DNA from: Cellulophaga sp. BC115SP
GTDB taxonomy: Bacteria; Bacteroidota; Bacteroidia; Cytophagales; Spirosomataceae
Length of the DNA stretch: 64,000 bases
Assembly: GCF_009905545.1 (NCBI RefSeq)
Contig: NZ_JAAALB010000012.1
Span: 62,001-126,000 of the forward strand
Direction: 5' to 3'
Shown piece by piece: positions 26,966 to 35,746 of this stretch. Within the stretch, counting starts at the first letter, position 1, and each line of letters starts with the position of its first letter. The position numbers and the translations under genes were made by a program. The notes beneath the pieces were generated by a model. That model was not told the DNA's origin, ran no database searches, and worked only from the letters and a program-made list of their open reading frames with translations.

Positions 26966-28456
26966 ATGAAAAATATACTAAAAAAAGGCGTTCTAGGATT
27001 AATGACTGCGCTGTCATTATCTGCGTGCGAATCGGATTATCTCGAAACAGCACCTACAGACCAAGTTGCTACAGTAGATGCTTTTAAAACAACTAAAAAT
27101 GCATGGGCTGCATTGAATGGTATCCACCGTTTGATGTACTCTCAAATTTTTAGTGTTCAACCACAAGGTGGTCAATCAGGAAACATGTTATACATGGATA
27201 TCATGGGTGACGACTTGGTGTTTCCTAACGTTTCTAATTCAGGTTTGAGAAATGAATACCAATGGATTAGTCACCGTACTGCAACCAGCTCAATTTGTTA
27301 TTATAACTATACTTTCTATTACATGCTTATCAGTAACGCAAACATGATTATTGCGAATATTGATAAAGCAGAAGGTTCTGATGCTGACAAAAAAGCGATT
27401 AAAGCAGAGGCTTTAACTTACCGTGGTTGGGCTTATTTCCAAATGGTACAGTTATTTGGAGAACGCTTTGTGGCTGGTGCTGCTAACAGTGGTTTAGGTG
27501 TTCCATTAGTTCTTGAACCAAAAACTACTCCAACGCCACGTGCTACCGTTGCTGAGGTTTATACTCAAATCAACAAAGACTTAACAGATGCTATTGCTTT
27601 GTTTTCAGGCTATACTCGTTTAGACAAGTCTCACTTCAATATCAATGTAGCTAAAGGTATCAAGGCTCGTGTTGCACTTACTCAACAAGATTGGACTACT
27701 GCTGCTACCTTAGCAAAAGAAGCAAGAGCTGGCTTTACGTTGATGTCAAATACAGACTATTTGGGTGGTTTCAACAACTATTCAAATGGAGAATGGATGT
27801 GGGCTTCTAGAATTGTAGCAGATCAGACTAACTACTTCTACTCGTTCTTCGCTTATATGTCGAACAACTATAGTTCAACGGCTATTCGTTCAACTCCAAA
27901 AGTGATGTTCTCAGCATTGTACAATAAAATTACTGATACAGATATTCGTAAGAAATTGTGGGATCCAACAGGTAAAAACACCGTTGATTTCCCTCTTCCA
28001 GCTTCTACGTTCAACAGATATGCATACCATCCTAAGAAATTTAGAGTGGCTGACGTTAACTTAAGTATCGGTGATGTTCCTTACATGCGTGCTGCCGAAA
28101 TGTATTTGATCGAAGCTGAAGCTTTGGCTCGTTCAGGAAATAACTCAGGTGCTGCCGATGCACTTTATCCTTTAGCAATTAACCGTGACCCTTCTTATGT
28201 AAAATCTACAAAGACTGGAGATGCATTAATCGAAGAAATCATGACTCAGCGTCGTGTTGAACTTTGGGGTGAAGGTTTCCGTTTCTACGATTTGAAACGT
28301 ACAAATGCTGCTTTGAACCGCAATGGTGGTAACCACAATGCTGCTTATACAAACGGTGTAATGGATGTACCTGCTGGTGATAAGAGATGGGTATTCTTGA
28401 TTCCTCAAGACGAAATCAATAACACTAATGGTGTGGTTGTTCAAAACCCACAATAA
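26966..28456 (+). CDS. susD: SusD/RagB-family nutrient-binding lipoprotein
   Basis: The 496-residue lipoprotein has a signal ending in LSLSAC (C21). It is followed by the usual SusD start ESDYLETAPTDQ and TPR-like helices (ADKKAIKAEALTYRGWAYFQMVQLFG). The C-terminal signature is RRVELWGEGFRFYDLKR. It sits on the cell surface as the lid of the SusC transporter and binds the substrate. A terminator follows at 28481. Confidence 0.93.
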   Translation: MKNILKKGVLGLMTALSLSACESDYLETAPTDQVATVDAFKTTKNAWAALNGIHRLMYSQIFSVQPQGGQSGNMLYMDIMGDDLVFPNVSNSGLRNEYQWISHRTATSSICYYNYTFYYMLISNANMIIANIDKAEGSDADKKAIKAEALTYRGWAYFQMVQLFGERFVAGAANSGLGVPLVLEPKTTPTPRATVAEVYTQINKDLTDAIALFSGYTRLDKSHFNINVAKGIKARVALTQQDWTTAATLAKEARAGFTLMSNTDYLGGFNNYSNGEWMWASRIVADQTNYFYSFFAYMSNNYSSTAIRSTPKVMFSALYNKITDTDIRKKLWDPTGKNTVDFPLPASTFNRYAYHPKKFRVADVNLSIGDVPYMRAAEMYLIEAEALARSGNNSGAADALYPLAINRDPSYVKSTKTGDALIEEIMTQRRVELWGEGFRFYDLKRTNAALNRNGGNHNAAYTNGVMDVPAGDKRWVFLIPQDEINNTNGVVVQNPQ

Positions 28457-28480
28457 GCTAATTTAGGGCTTAAAAATAGT

Positions 28481-28522
28481 AGGGCTGTTATCAACTTAGG
28501 TTAATAACAGCCCTCTTTTTTG
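28481..28522 (+). terminator. Intrinsic terminator of susCD
   Basis: An 11-bp perfect stem AGGGCTGTTAT with a 12-nt loop is followed by C and T6. It lies 25 bp after the susD stop. Confidence 0.88.
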
Positions 28523-28614
28523 AGAAAAAAATGAAATAAATAGCGTGTATAATTTAAATTTTATACAATATTTGTTTAATATTTATTTGTCCAATCCATA
28601 CTTTATTAAACCTC

Positions 28615-28833
28615 ATGCTATACAGACACAAAAAAAGCCTTTCTTGTATAAAGGTAATTAGTAGTTCCATCTATAATCGCGATATTGAAGCCTTCTGTGT
28701 AATGTTTACTCGATTCGACGATACAACTGAAGAACTATTCTTCATGACAAAAGATGAGTTTGATCAACAGTTCGAATTACAAAATGCCTCCCACAAATCA
28801 AACGAAACAGCCTTTGTAAATATTCCTAGTTAG
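28615..28833 (+). CDS. Small hypothetical protein
   Basis: This 72-codon frame between the susCD terminator and the converging FGE gene does not overlap any better gene. It has reasonable composition (EAFCVMFTRFDDTTEELFFMTKDEFDQQFEL). I recognise no family, signal peptide or motif. It could be real or chance; the lack of a competing gene on either strand is the main support. Confidence 0.4.
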   Translation: MLYRHKKSLSCIKVISSSIYNRDIEAFCVMFTRFDDTTEELFFMTKDEFDQQFELQNASHKSNETAFVNIPS

Positions 28834-28836
28834 TAC

Positions 28837-29904
28837 TTACATATCTTTAGCACATCGAAAGCCAATATGGTTTGTCGAACTCATGGCCTCTCCTTTTCCT
28901 CTACTCCCCGCCTCATATCTTACACAATACTGATCACTGCACAGATAAGAGCCGCCTCTTTGAACATACTTTACGACGCCAGGTTCTTCTGGGTCAAAAC
29001 TATTTTTAGGTCCTTTAGGGTTTTGCGCTGGACTCGACTTGTAATAATTCACATGATACAAATCACTACACCATTCCCAAACATTTCCTGTCATATCATA
29101 CACACCTGTGGTATTAGCTGGGAATGACCCTACTGGAGCTGTAGCAGCATAACCATCCTTTTTAAGGTTACTTGTCGGAAAGGTACCTTGAAAAATATTT
29201 GCCATCCATTTTCCATTAGGTAGTAATTGATTTCCCCATTCGTATTTGGAACTAGTATTTTTACCCTTCGAGGCAAATTCCCATTCGGCCTCCGTAGGTA
29301 GACGTTTTCCTGCCCATTTGGCATAAGCCATAGCATCTTCATGGGCAATATGAACAACGGGATAGTTCTCCTTTCCTGCAATATTACTCTTAGGACCTAA
29401 TGGATGTTGCCAGTCTGCGCCAGCTACAAACTCCCACCATTCGAAGTAGTTATCAAGCGAGCTAACTTGCTTTGGTGCTTTAAAAACCAATGACCCTGCC
29501 TTTAATTTTTCTAATGGAACACCAGGAAATGCTTTAGGATCGAGTGGTCTTTCTGCCACAGTGATATATTTGGTAGCTTTTACAAATGCTGAAAACTCCG
29601 CATTCGTTACCTCATGAGCATCTATCCAATATGAGTTGACTGTGACTTTATGAACAGGTACTGCATCTGAGAAGTCTTTATTTCCCATCATAAAACTACC
29701 TCCTTGCACAAACACCATTCCGTTATCTTTCTTGTCTGCATTAGCCTTGATACTATTTTTCGTGGCTATTCTAGCTAAGCTTTTTTTCTTAGGTTCTGTT
29801 TTACAAACAACTACAGAAGGCTTTTGCTGTGTGGTGATAGCTTCAGGAGAAATCGGGTTTAAAATCGATCCCACCAGACTTGCTAGCATTGTTATTCTTA
29901 TCAT
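28837..29904 (-). CDS. Formylglycine-generating enzyme (sulfatase-modifying factor) family protein
   Basis: The 355-residue protein has a probable signal peptide and the FGE-sulfatase fold: MVFVQGGSFMMGNKDFSDAVPVHKVTVNSYWIDAHEVTNAEF, then RLPTEAEWEFA and TGNVWEWCSD. Near the C-terminus C322 and C327 lie in RGGSYLCSDQYCVRY, matching the two copper-binding Cys (336 and 341) of human FGE. Many family members lack this pair, so this one may be a true FGE that oxidises a sulfatase Cys to formylglycine. No sulfatase is in the window. It is transcribed alone, towards susCD. Confidence 0.88.
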   Translation of the reverse strand: MIRITMLASLVGSILNPISPEAITTQQKPSVVVCKTEPKKKSLARIATKNSIKANADKKDNGMVFVQGGSFMMGNKDFSDAVPVHKVTVNSYWIDAHEVTNAEFSAFVKATKYITVAERPLDPKAFPGVPLEKLKAGSLVFKAPKQVSSLDNYFEWWEFVAGADWQHPLGPKSNIAGKENYPVVHIAHEDAMAYAKWAGKRLPTEAEWEFASKGKNTSSKYEWGNQLLPNGKWMANIFQGTFPTSNLKKDGYAATAPVGSFPANTTGVYDMTGNVWEWCSDLYHVNYYKSSPAQNPKGPKNSFDPEEPGVVKYVQRGGSYLCSDQYCVRYEAGSRGKGEAMSSTNHIGFRCAKDM

Positions 29905-29954
29905 GGTACAAAATTTTATAGAAAATAGGATTTTAAATCTCTACGGATAATGTT

Positions 29955-29962
29955 CAAATTTA
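29955..29962 (-). promoter_or_regulatory. Candidate -7 box of the FGE gene
   Basis: The minus strand reads TAAATTTG, matching TAnnTTTG, about 50 bp before the start. No convincing -33 TTG. Confidence 0.3.
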
Positions 29963-30040
29963 GTAAAAACTCAAGAGTTTTGTATCCTTTAGTTTTATTC
30001 TCCTTACTATCCTAAAATCTGCTGATTATTTATCTTAAAC

Positions 30041-30080
30041 AAAAAACGCTTCCTAAGGTCTGTACCTCAGAAAGCGTTTT
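30041..30080 (-). terminator. Intrinsic terminator of the GH127 gene
   Basis: A 16-bp stem in RNA with two G-U pairs (AAAACGCTTTCTGAGG against CCTTAGGAAGCGTTTT) and a 6-nt loop is followed by a T tract on the minus strand. It lies about 50 bp after the GH127 stop. Confidence 0.82.
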
Positions 30081-30129
30081 ATTGACAAAATTAGTTAGGT
30101 TACTGCAAGTGTTTGCATGAATTGAGCCT

Positions 30130-32508
30130 CTATTTCACCAATCGGATAGATTGTATAGCACCAGAACCATTTTCTCCTGTCGCGACTATTTTAATTTGAA
30201 TGCTTTTCTGCATCAAAATATTTTCCCCTAAGTCTATGGTAAAGACTTGTGATTTTCCGTTTTCTGTACTAGTCTCCACTTTTTGAGTTAAGGTATCATT
30301 CAACCAAACTTCGAAGGCATGAGCTTTTGAATCTTTCAATATGGTTATTTCAATCGCTTTAGACTTTAAGTCTGGGTTATTTAGTTTATAAGACATCCAT
30401 GCGGTTGTCGAACGCCAAAAATTACCAATACTCCCTCCTACTCTAGTCTGTTTTCCGTCAAATGCGTGGTCTGCTTCTGGTTGTTGTTCGCCCAAACTAA
30501 TCCAATCTACAGTTTTTTGACGCAAAATAATATCAGCCTGCTCTTCTGCCTTCAATTTTTCCTGATGCTGACTTACCTCATTAGCATTCATCAAAGGCCA
30601 GTACATCATATAACGAGCATCATGCAACTGATAAAATGGCTTTAAAATCAAACTTGTTTTTTGAGTAAAAAACAAATTAGGATTTTCTATTTTATAAGCA
30701 AGAGGCTGGTTTTTAAGAGGCTTCAAACTCGCAATTACGGCATTTTGTGAACCCACCAATACAGGAGCTTGATTGATAGGATACAATTTGCCCATAGCTT
30801 CATGACCCATTCTTGAATCATCTGCTACTAATCCCTTCAAATCTAAAGAATCTGTAGCAGCAGCCAAAATGATTGGCCCGTGAGCAAAAGCATACCAATT
30901 AGAGCCATCAGGCAATTGTTCCAAGCGAGTTTGCATTGGTAATGCTAATTGAATTTTGTCGCCATTTTTCCACGTCTTCTCAAGTGAGACATATCCCTGG
31001 GCATCAACCGTTAAGTATTGAGGTTGATTATTAACTTTCACCAATAGTTTTTCACTATTTAGCCAAAAAGGTTTTCTCAGAAATAACTTAAATTTTTGTG
31101 TTTGCTTCAACGAAAGTTGAATAACAGTGCTTTCTTGATTTGGAAAATCTGTTTTTTGGATAAAACGAATACCTCTTTCTTTCCAATCAAGTTGCGATGG
31201 CACAAATAAGTTTACCCAAATATTTTTATCATCATGAGCATATATCAGCTCGGCATACTTCCCGTGGTTTTCTATCCCAGACCCTACGCAACACCAAAAA
31301 CCTTTCTGAGCATCAGAATATACACGATAATGTTGAGGACGAATCGGTGTAAAATAAACCAATCCTCCATGTTCAGGATGCTGGGAAGAAAGAATATGAT
31401 TGTAAAGTGTTCTTTCGTAAAAATCTATATATGAAGACTTTGGCTCATGCAAAAATAAGGCTTTGGTGAGTTTTAGCATATTATACGAGTTACAAGTCTC
31501 TGGTCCTTGGTTAGACTCCAACATAGGCTTAAAATCGTTCGTCGCATTGAAATGTTCACGATAACTATTTCCTCCAAAAGCCACACTACGTTTTTGAGTT
31601 ACATTTTGCCAAAAATATTCACTCGCAGAATGCCAATCTTGACGGTTTTTCAACTCAGCGATTCGTTCAAAACCTATGACTTTCGGAATTTGTGTATTGG
31701 CATGCAAACCTGTTAGTTTGTCTTCATGCGACACCAATGGTGCAAGAATAGCCTGATGCGACATTCTTTCGGCTGCATCCAGATATTTGTTTTGTTGAGT
31801 TATTACATACACATCTGCCAAAACCTCATTCATACCTCCATGCTCTGTTTTAAGCATCTGTTGAATTTGCGTATCATTGAGTGGCGCAATTAGATTACAA
31901 AACCAGTCCGTAAGATGAATCAGCACTTCCTTAGCTTCTTGGTTTCCACCAATCAAATAGGCATCTCTTAAACCAGCAAATAACTTGTGAATGTTATACA
32001 AAGGCACCCAAGTGTTATTCAAACCAAAGCCACTACCATCAATATCACCTTTACCGATTCTTTCCCAAAAAATTTTGCCATTGGGTATTCCTCCCACATA
32101 ACCATTTTTGTTTTGTTGTTGACAAAGTGCTAGTTCAGCGATACAATAATCTAGCTTTTCTTTCAAACGCTTATCATCTGTAGATGCATACATCAACGCC
32201 AATGCAGACAAATAATGCCCTCCAATATGACCGTCTAAGCCCGAACTTTCCCAGTTACCATACGCTGGTGCTTTTACGGGTAAACCAGCTTCCTTGCGAT
32301 ACGGCGCAAGCAATCTGTCGGCATTAAGTGAAAGAATATAGTCTAAATCCTTTTGTTGGGCATGCTGAAATGCACCGCCTGTCAATCTGACTTCATTCAA
32401 AGAAAAAGCCTCAATCGGCTTTGGAGAGTTTTGGGCATAGCTTACTGAAGAACTTATCGTAAAGCCAAGCCCAATGAGGATAGAGGTTACTTTTGTCATT
32501 ATCGTCAA
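30130..32508 (-). CDS. GH127-family glycoside hydrolase (beta-L-arabinofuranosidase type)
   Basis: The 792-residue secreted enzyme has a signal peptide (to about 25) and then the family start LNEVRLTGGAFQHAQQKDLDYIL. Alpha/alpha-barrel motifs WESSGLDGHIGGHYLSALALMYA and NNTWVPLYNIHKLFAGLRDAY follow. The Cys pair in GFWCCVGSGIENHGKYAELIY corresponds to the zinc-bound Cys region of HypBA1, where a Cys is the nucleophile. The C-terminus is beta-rich and CBM-like. It should remove L-arabinofuranose from glycans or glycoproteins. GH42 lies upstream on the same strand, separated by a terminator. Confidence 0.9.
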   Translation of the reverse strand: MTIMTKVTSILIGLGFTISSSVSYAQNSPKPIEAFSLNEVRLTGGAFQHAQQKDLDYILSLNADRLLAPYRKEAGLPVKAPAYGNWESSGLDGHIGGHYLSALALMYASTDDKRLKEKLDYCIAELALCQQQNKNGYVGGIPNGKIFWERIGKGDIDGSGFGLNNTWVPLYNIHKLFAGLRDAYLIGGNQEAKEVLIHLTDWFCNLIAPLNDTQIQQMLKTEHGGMNEVLADVYVITQQNKYLDAAERMSHQAILAPLVSHEDKLTGLHANTQIPKVIGFERIAELKNRQDWHSASEYFWQNVTQKRSVAFGGNSYREHFNATNDFKPMLESNQGPETCNSYNMLKLTKALFLHEPKSSYIDFYERTLYNHILSSQHPEHGGLVYFTPIRPQHYRVYSDAQKGFWCCVGSGIENHGKYAELIYAHDDKNIWVNLFVPSQLDWKERGIRFIQKTDFPNQESTVIQLSLKQTQKFKLFLRKPFWLNSEKLLVKVNNQPQYLTVDAQGYVSLEKTWKNGDKIQLALPMQTRLEQLPDGSNWYAFAHGPIILAAATDSLDLKGLVADDSRMGHEAMGKLYPINQAPVLVGSQNAVIASLKPLKNQPLAYKIENPNLFFTQKTSLILKPFYQLHDARYMMYWPLMNANEVSQHQEKLKAEEQADIILRQKTVDWISLGEQQPEADHAFDGKQTRVGGSIGNFWRSTTAWMSYKLNNPDLKSKAIEITILKDSKAHAFEVWLNDTLTQKVETSTENGKSQVFTIDLGENILMQKSIQIKIVATGENGSGAIQSIRLVK

Positions 32509-32532
32509 AAAATAAATTGTGTATTATTGACA

Positions 32533-32540
32533 CAAATATA
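32533..32540 (-). promoter_or_regulatory. Candidate -7 box of the GH127 gene
   Basis: The minus strand reads TATATTTG, an exact consensus match, about 25 bp before the start. A -33 TTG is not evident. Confidence 0.4.
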
Positions 32541-32607
32541 AATAACAGAAAAGTAACTAAATCATGATTTGTCATGGTTTTTTAAAAATAAATCTCTTTA
32601 AAATGAA

Positions 32608-32649
32608 ATTGTCTTTCAAAATAGGTCCAAAACCCTTTTGAAAGACAAT
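32608..32649 (-). terminator. Intrinsic terminator of the GH42 gene
   Basis: A 14-bp perfect stem ATTGTCTTTCAAAA with a 14-nt loop is followed by a weak T tract on the minus strand, about 20 bp after the stop. Confidence 0.7.
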
Positions 32650-32671
32650 CCATTAGCTGAAAAAGAATCTG

Positions 32672-34753
32672 TTATTTCTCCTCTATTATCACAAATCCCC
32701 ACGGCTCAAGCGATACTCCTTGATTAGAAGTTATAGCTTTATTGGCCAACAATTCAGTACCAGCATTTTCTTTGTATGTAAAATTTTGAGAAGCTCCTGA
32801 ATAGTTAAAAAAGTAATGTAATTTCTTCCCCAGTTGATTGGTACCCGAACGATGAACTAGTGGAAACTCCAACCCTGATTTTTCTTTTGGTAATTGGGCT
32901 TTATCCAAAACATTTTGTAAAACCTGCTTGTAAACAAACTCACTGGTCAAACATCCAACATAAGTTGCTGTTCCTTTACCAAATTGATTTTGAGTAATAG
33001 CTGCATATTTTCCCCATTGAGGATGCTCATAATTAGCCAAAACTTTGGCTGTTGTTGGAGTCAGCAATTCCATCCATTGGGTTACTTTAGTTTTGTCTGA
33101 TGTCCATTTTCCTTCTGTATCTTTCAAACTTACACCATTAGGAATAGAAAACTGAGAATATTGTACTCCACAAGCTTCGGATATGATGGCAGGTTGTATT
33201 TCTGTTCTGACTTTGACATTTTCATCAGAAAAACCACTTTTCAAAGTATAAACCACATGTCCGCCATTTTTGACAAAATCATTCAGTTTTTTCAAAAGAT
33301 TGGTTGGGGCGGCATAAAGGGCAGGAACAACAATTACTTTGTATTGCGAAATATCCTCTGTTGAAGGGTCGATAAAATCAAGCTCGACATTCATTTTATA
33401 CAAAGCATCATAGTAAGGTCTCAAAATATCATTATAAGTCTCACGAGCTCCCCAACCAAAACTAAACGCATTAAATGCTGTCAAAGCCTCGTTACTGAAT
33501 AGAATTGCTACTTGATTATTCTTTTTAAGATTGATTAATTTTTGTCCAACTCTTTGAAAATCTTGACCTATCGTAATAGCTTCATTATACGTAGGATTAG
33601 GCTGAAAATCATGACTTAGCAAACCTTTCCAATATGTTTCGGCCGAATTATGAATTGAGTGCCAATGCCAATATTCAACCATATTTGCTCCAGAAGCTAA
33701 ATGACTAAAAGCCTGCAAACGTAATTGATTAGGATATGGTGTCCATTGAGGAAAGCCTTGAGCTTCAGTTTCTAATACAAAATAATTCTTTCCATTCTTC
33801 ATCGAACGAGTAATGTCTCCCCCCAAAGCAATTTCAGTCCCAGTTAATTGGTCTTGACTAGGGTGATAAATATCTATCCCTGCCACATCCAAGGTTTTAG
33901 CCGTTGCAAAATGATCTACATCAGGCTGAATCCCATAAGAATACCCTCGCCAATCTAGGTCAAAATTTTGCGTAATAAATTGCTCAGGACGCTTATATTC
34001 ACGAACTATATCTGCTTGCCATTTCAAGAAATCAACCACCAATTTACGTTGGAACTTAGCAAATTCAGCAGCGAAACTTGCATTGATAGTCCCAACTGTT
34101 GAAGGAAAATCTTCCCATGTATTAATTCTGTTACTCCAATAATCAAAACCAAAAGCTTTATTTAGTTTATCAAGTGTGCCGAATTTTTGTTTACAATATT
34201 CTACAAAAGCCTTTTGTACATTGGGCCCTGCTGTACCATAAGCCTTAGTTTCATTATCTACTTGATACCCAATTATAGCAGGATGTTTACTAACATGCTC
34301 CATTAATTTGCGGATAACCCTCTCGCTGGCTTCACGATAGTGCACATTCGAAATATCCATATTTTGTCGCGCCCCATATTGATTCTGTCCACGAGAGGTC
34401 ACAGCTAAAACATCAGGATGCTTACGAACCAGCCAAGTTGGTACAGCGTAAGTAGGCGTTCCTATAATTACAGCGATTCCAGCTTTGTGCATGGCATCTA
34501 AAACTCGATCAATATGCGAAAAGTCAAAGGTATTTTCTTGAGGCTCTAAAGTGCTCCAAGTAGACTCAGCAATACGGACCACGTTAATGCCAGCCTTTTT
34601 CATCATTTCAACATCTTGCTGAAGCCTATCATAGGGCATATACTCATCATAATAAGCTACACCATAATAAGGAGTTTTGGGAGAGAAATTCTGAGCTTGT
34701 AAACCATGATGAGAAGCAACAGCCAAGCAGATAGCGCACCAAATTTTTTTCAT
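32672..34753 (-). CDS. GH42-family beta-galactosidase
   Basis: The 693-residue enzyme has a signal peptide (MKKIWCAICLAVASHHGLQAQ) and a TIM barrel of the GH42 type (YGVAYYDEYMPYDRLQQDVEMMKKAGINVVRIAESTWSTLEP). The acid/base Glu is E168 in YQVDNET and the nucleophile Glu is E328 in FVLETEAQ. GH42 trimerisation and C-terminal domains follow. It should release beta-galactose from exported or surface oligosaccharides such as galactans. Its predicted export differs from many cytoplasmic GH42 enzymes and fits a Sus-type scheme. It has its own terminator. Confidence 0.9.
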   Translation of the reverse strand: MKKIWCAICLAVASHHGLQAQNFSPKTPYYGVAYYDEYMPYDRLQQDVEMMKKAGINVVRIAESTWSTLEPQENTFDFSHIDRVLDAMHKAGIAVIIGTPTYAVPTWLVRKHPDVLAVTSRGQNQYGARQNMDISNVHYREASERVIRKLMEHVSKHPAIIGYQVDNETKAYGTAGPNVQKAFVEYCKQKFGTLDKLNKAFGFDYWSNRINTWEDFPSTVGTINASFAAEFAKFQRKLVVDFLKWQADIVREYKRPEQFITQNFDLDWRGYSYGIQPDVDHFATAKTLDVAGIDIYHPSQDQLTGTEIALGGDITRSMKNGKNYFVLETEAQGFPQWTPYPNQLRLQAFSHLASGANMVEYWHWHSIHNSAETYWKGLLSHDFQPNPTYNEAITIGQDFQRVGQKLINLKKNNQVAILFSNEALTAFNAFSFGWGARETYNDILRPYYDALYKMNVELDFIDPSTEDISQYKVIVVPALYAAPTNLLKKLNDFVKNGGHVVYTLKSGFSDENVKVRTEIQPAIISEACGVQYSQFSIPNGVSLKDTEGKWTSDKTKVTQWMELLTPTTAKVLANYEHPQWGKYAAITQNQFGKGTATYVGCLTSEFVYKQVLQNVLDKAQLPKEKSGLEFPLVHRSGTNQLGKKLHYFFNYSGASQNFTYKENAGTELLANKAITSNQGVSLEPWGFVIIEEK

Positions 34754-34870
34754 AGTAAAATAAGATATTTATTGAATCATAAAGATACAATAAATATAGT
34801 CAAACAAATACTTCGTAAAGTCTAAATTTAATAAAGGGATTTTTGCAGATACTTATCAAAAAATAAAAAA

Positions 34871-34896
34871 GAAGCTATCCTATTCAGGATAGCTTC
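34871..34896 (-). terminator. Intrinsic terminator closing the rha-lut run
   Basis: An 11-bp perfect stem GAAGCTATCCT / AGGATAGCTTC with a 4-nt loop is followed by T6 on the minus strand. It lies about 90 bp after lutC and separates it from GH42. Confidence 0.88.
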
Positions 34897-34986
34897 AATC
34901 GCTAAAACGCAGTGCTTAAATGAACATTTTATAAATATTATTCACGTAAACATTTAAAAACAATTCCTGAAATCAGGATATACCAA

Positions 34987-35571
34987 TTACACTTTTAAAA
35001 ACACGGTTAAACCACGAGCCCCATGCGCACCCAATACCAATGATTGTTCAATATCGGCCGTTTTAGAAGGTCCAGCTAAGAAAGTCGCAAAACCATATTC
35101 CTCCATTCCGATTTGAGTATAAGCTTCATGCATTGATGATACTAAAGAATTTGCTTCTAAAACAATCGCCAAATATTGTGGAATAAATGCCGAAACACGT
35201 TGCTTCAAAAGGGATTCGGTAATCCATATAGCGCTGTTTTCAGCAACGCCCAAATGACCTCGTATGATAGTGAAATCAACATTCTCCAAAGTATGCGGGT
35301 CATTATCGACCCAATCAAGCTCGGCAATATCCGCCAATTCGGGAAGAGTTGAGGTGATTCTGGCATTCGAATCGAAATGTTCGTGGACGAAAGCCTTTAT
35401 TTCTGACCAATCCGAAAACTCGATTACTTTACCACCAATACCTTCCAAAATTGTTTTAAACTGTTGGGCAGGGCTTTCATAGACGTTCCCCAATCCTTTC
35501 AAATCAGGTAATGCACTAAATTCTGGTTGATTTTGAGCTATTTTTGCTAAAATTTTATCTCTGCTACTCAT
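34987..35571 (-). CDS. lutC: LutC, LUD-domain lactate utilisation protein
   Basis: The 194-residue protein is a LUD (YkgG/DUF162) domain. It starts at MSSRDKILAKIAQNQP and ends in GAHGARGLTVFLK, with GLAENSAIWITE-like and ATFLAGPSKTADIEQSLVLGAHGAR motifs. I rejected the 33-residue upstream extension because it has no family likeness. LutABC together oxidise L-lactate to pyruvate. It is the last gene of the minus-strand run and is followed by a terminator. Here the lactate most likely comes from rhamnose. Confidence 0.9.
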   Translation of the reverse strand: MSSRDKILAKIAQNQPEFSALPDLKGLGNVYESPAQQFKTILEGIGGKVIEFSDWSEIKAFVHEHFDSNARITSTLPELADIAELDWVDNDPHTLENVDFTIIRGHLGVAENSAIWITESLLKQRVSAFIPQYLAIVLEANSLVSSMHEAYTQIGMEEYGFATFLAGPSKTADIEQSLVLGAHGARGLTVFLKV

Positions 35572-35746
35572 GATATTTGGGCAACCAATGAAGGTTTTAT
35601 CAATGTGATTCAACTTTAGTTTGATGCAAAATAGAAAGAAAAGAAGGCGGGTGGAAAATCTCTCACCCAATCCGACTTTTACACCTCACTATGTCATGGA
35701 TAAACTCCAAATTTTGCATTGTCGTTTGTAAATCCTCTCGGACAAA

